DNA of 64,000 bases, from contig JAPPDJ010000018.1 in assembly GCA_028824555.1 (NCBI GenBank), positions 36,280-100,279 of the forward strand. The letters are read 5' to 3'. The notes below the pieces were generated by a model, which was not told where the DNA came from, did no database searches, and saw only the letters and a program-made list of their open reading frames with translations. Below, piece by piece: positions 64,000-64,000 of this stretch. This stretch comes from Gammaproteobacteria bacterium. GTDB lineage: Bacteria; Pseudomonadota; Gammaproteobacteria; Pseudomonadales; Azotimanducaceae. A program made the position numbers and the translations under genes. The stretch's first letter is position 1, and every line of letters starts with the position of its first letter.

Positions 64000-64000
64000 G

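Overview
The window is 64 kb of high-GC, gene-dense chromosome from a Gram-negative bacterium, most likely an uncultured gammaproteobacterium. The evidence is the proteobacterial gene set: MlaA, two TonB-dependent receptors, DsbB, gamma-type glutamate-cysteine ligase, AcpH, NudE, Hsp15, DNA polymerase II and ATP-dependent PEP carboxykinase. No rRNA, tRNA, CRISPR array, transposase, integrase or phage gene is visible, so taxonomy and lifestyle remain inferences. The unusual trait for this background is a nearly complete coenzyme F420 pathway plus likely F420 users.

Layout. 1-3.0 kb: a CaiB-type CoA-transferase cut by the left edge, an SDR protein lacking the usual catalytic Tyr/Lys, and a small VOC protein. 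3.0-5.5 kb: fused CofG-CofH (FbiC) behind a good sigma70-like promoter. 5.6-13.2 kb: a tight three-gene operon of a RapA/SNF2-type helicase, an Mre11/SbcD-type nuclease and a 1121-residue Rad50/SbcC/YhaN-type ATPase; this is the strongest candidate for an undescribed DNA-processing or defence module. 13.2-13.9 kb: a retropepsin-like protease and a possible hydrolase remnant. 14.0-19.6 kb: a peptide/nickel-type ABC importer with a permease-ATPase fusion. 19.9-22.7 kb: an exported S9 prolyl oligopeptidase. Importer and peptidase are preceded by the same 51-bp leader (48/51 identical), which links peptide hydrolysis and uptake.

22.9-33.8 kb: PhyH dioxygenase, Ddn-like deazaflavin oxidoreductase, D-aminoacylase, CreA, F420-type luciferase-like oxidoreductase and MATE exporter, then a collinear npdG-cofE-cofD-cofC block. 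34.1-37.4 kb: ribbon-helix-helix protein, nitroreductase-mlaA operon, a Sel1-like exported protein and an exported methyltransferase-like protein. 37.7-43.0 kb: an overlapping cassette of a LivK-type lipoprotein, a TorS-like periplasmic helical protein with no output domain, and a TonB-dependent receptor. 43.0-48.2 kb: polB, SDR, nudE, hslR. 48.4-52 kb: a second TonB receptor that carries an intergenic repeat inside its coding sequence. 52-56.2 kb: pckA-gshA-acpH-dsbB with overlapping ends. 56.2-64 kb: a ParA-like ATPase behind a near-consensus LexA box, ABC-F protein, site-2 protease, FAD-linked oxidase, rpiA, def and a GPP34-family protein.

Nearly every larger intergenic gap is filled by short palindromic repeats, grouped here as A (about 110 bp, paired hairpins), B (about 65 bp, hairpins with compensatory stem changes), C (CAGCCTGTCGGAC plus a 50-bp segment), D and E. 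Several abut stop codons. No RAYT-type transposase that could mobilise them lies in the window. Function calls rest on motif recognition by eye; start codons were chosen from ribosome-binding sites, overlaps and family N-termini.
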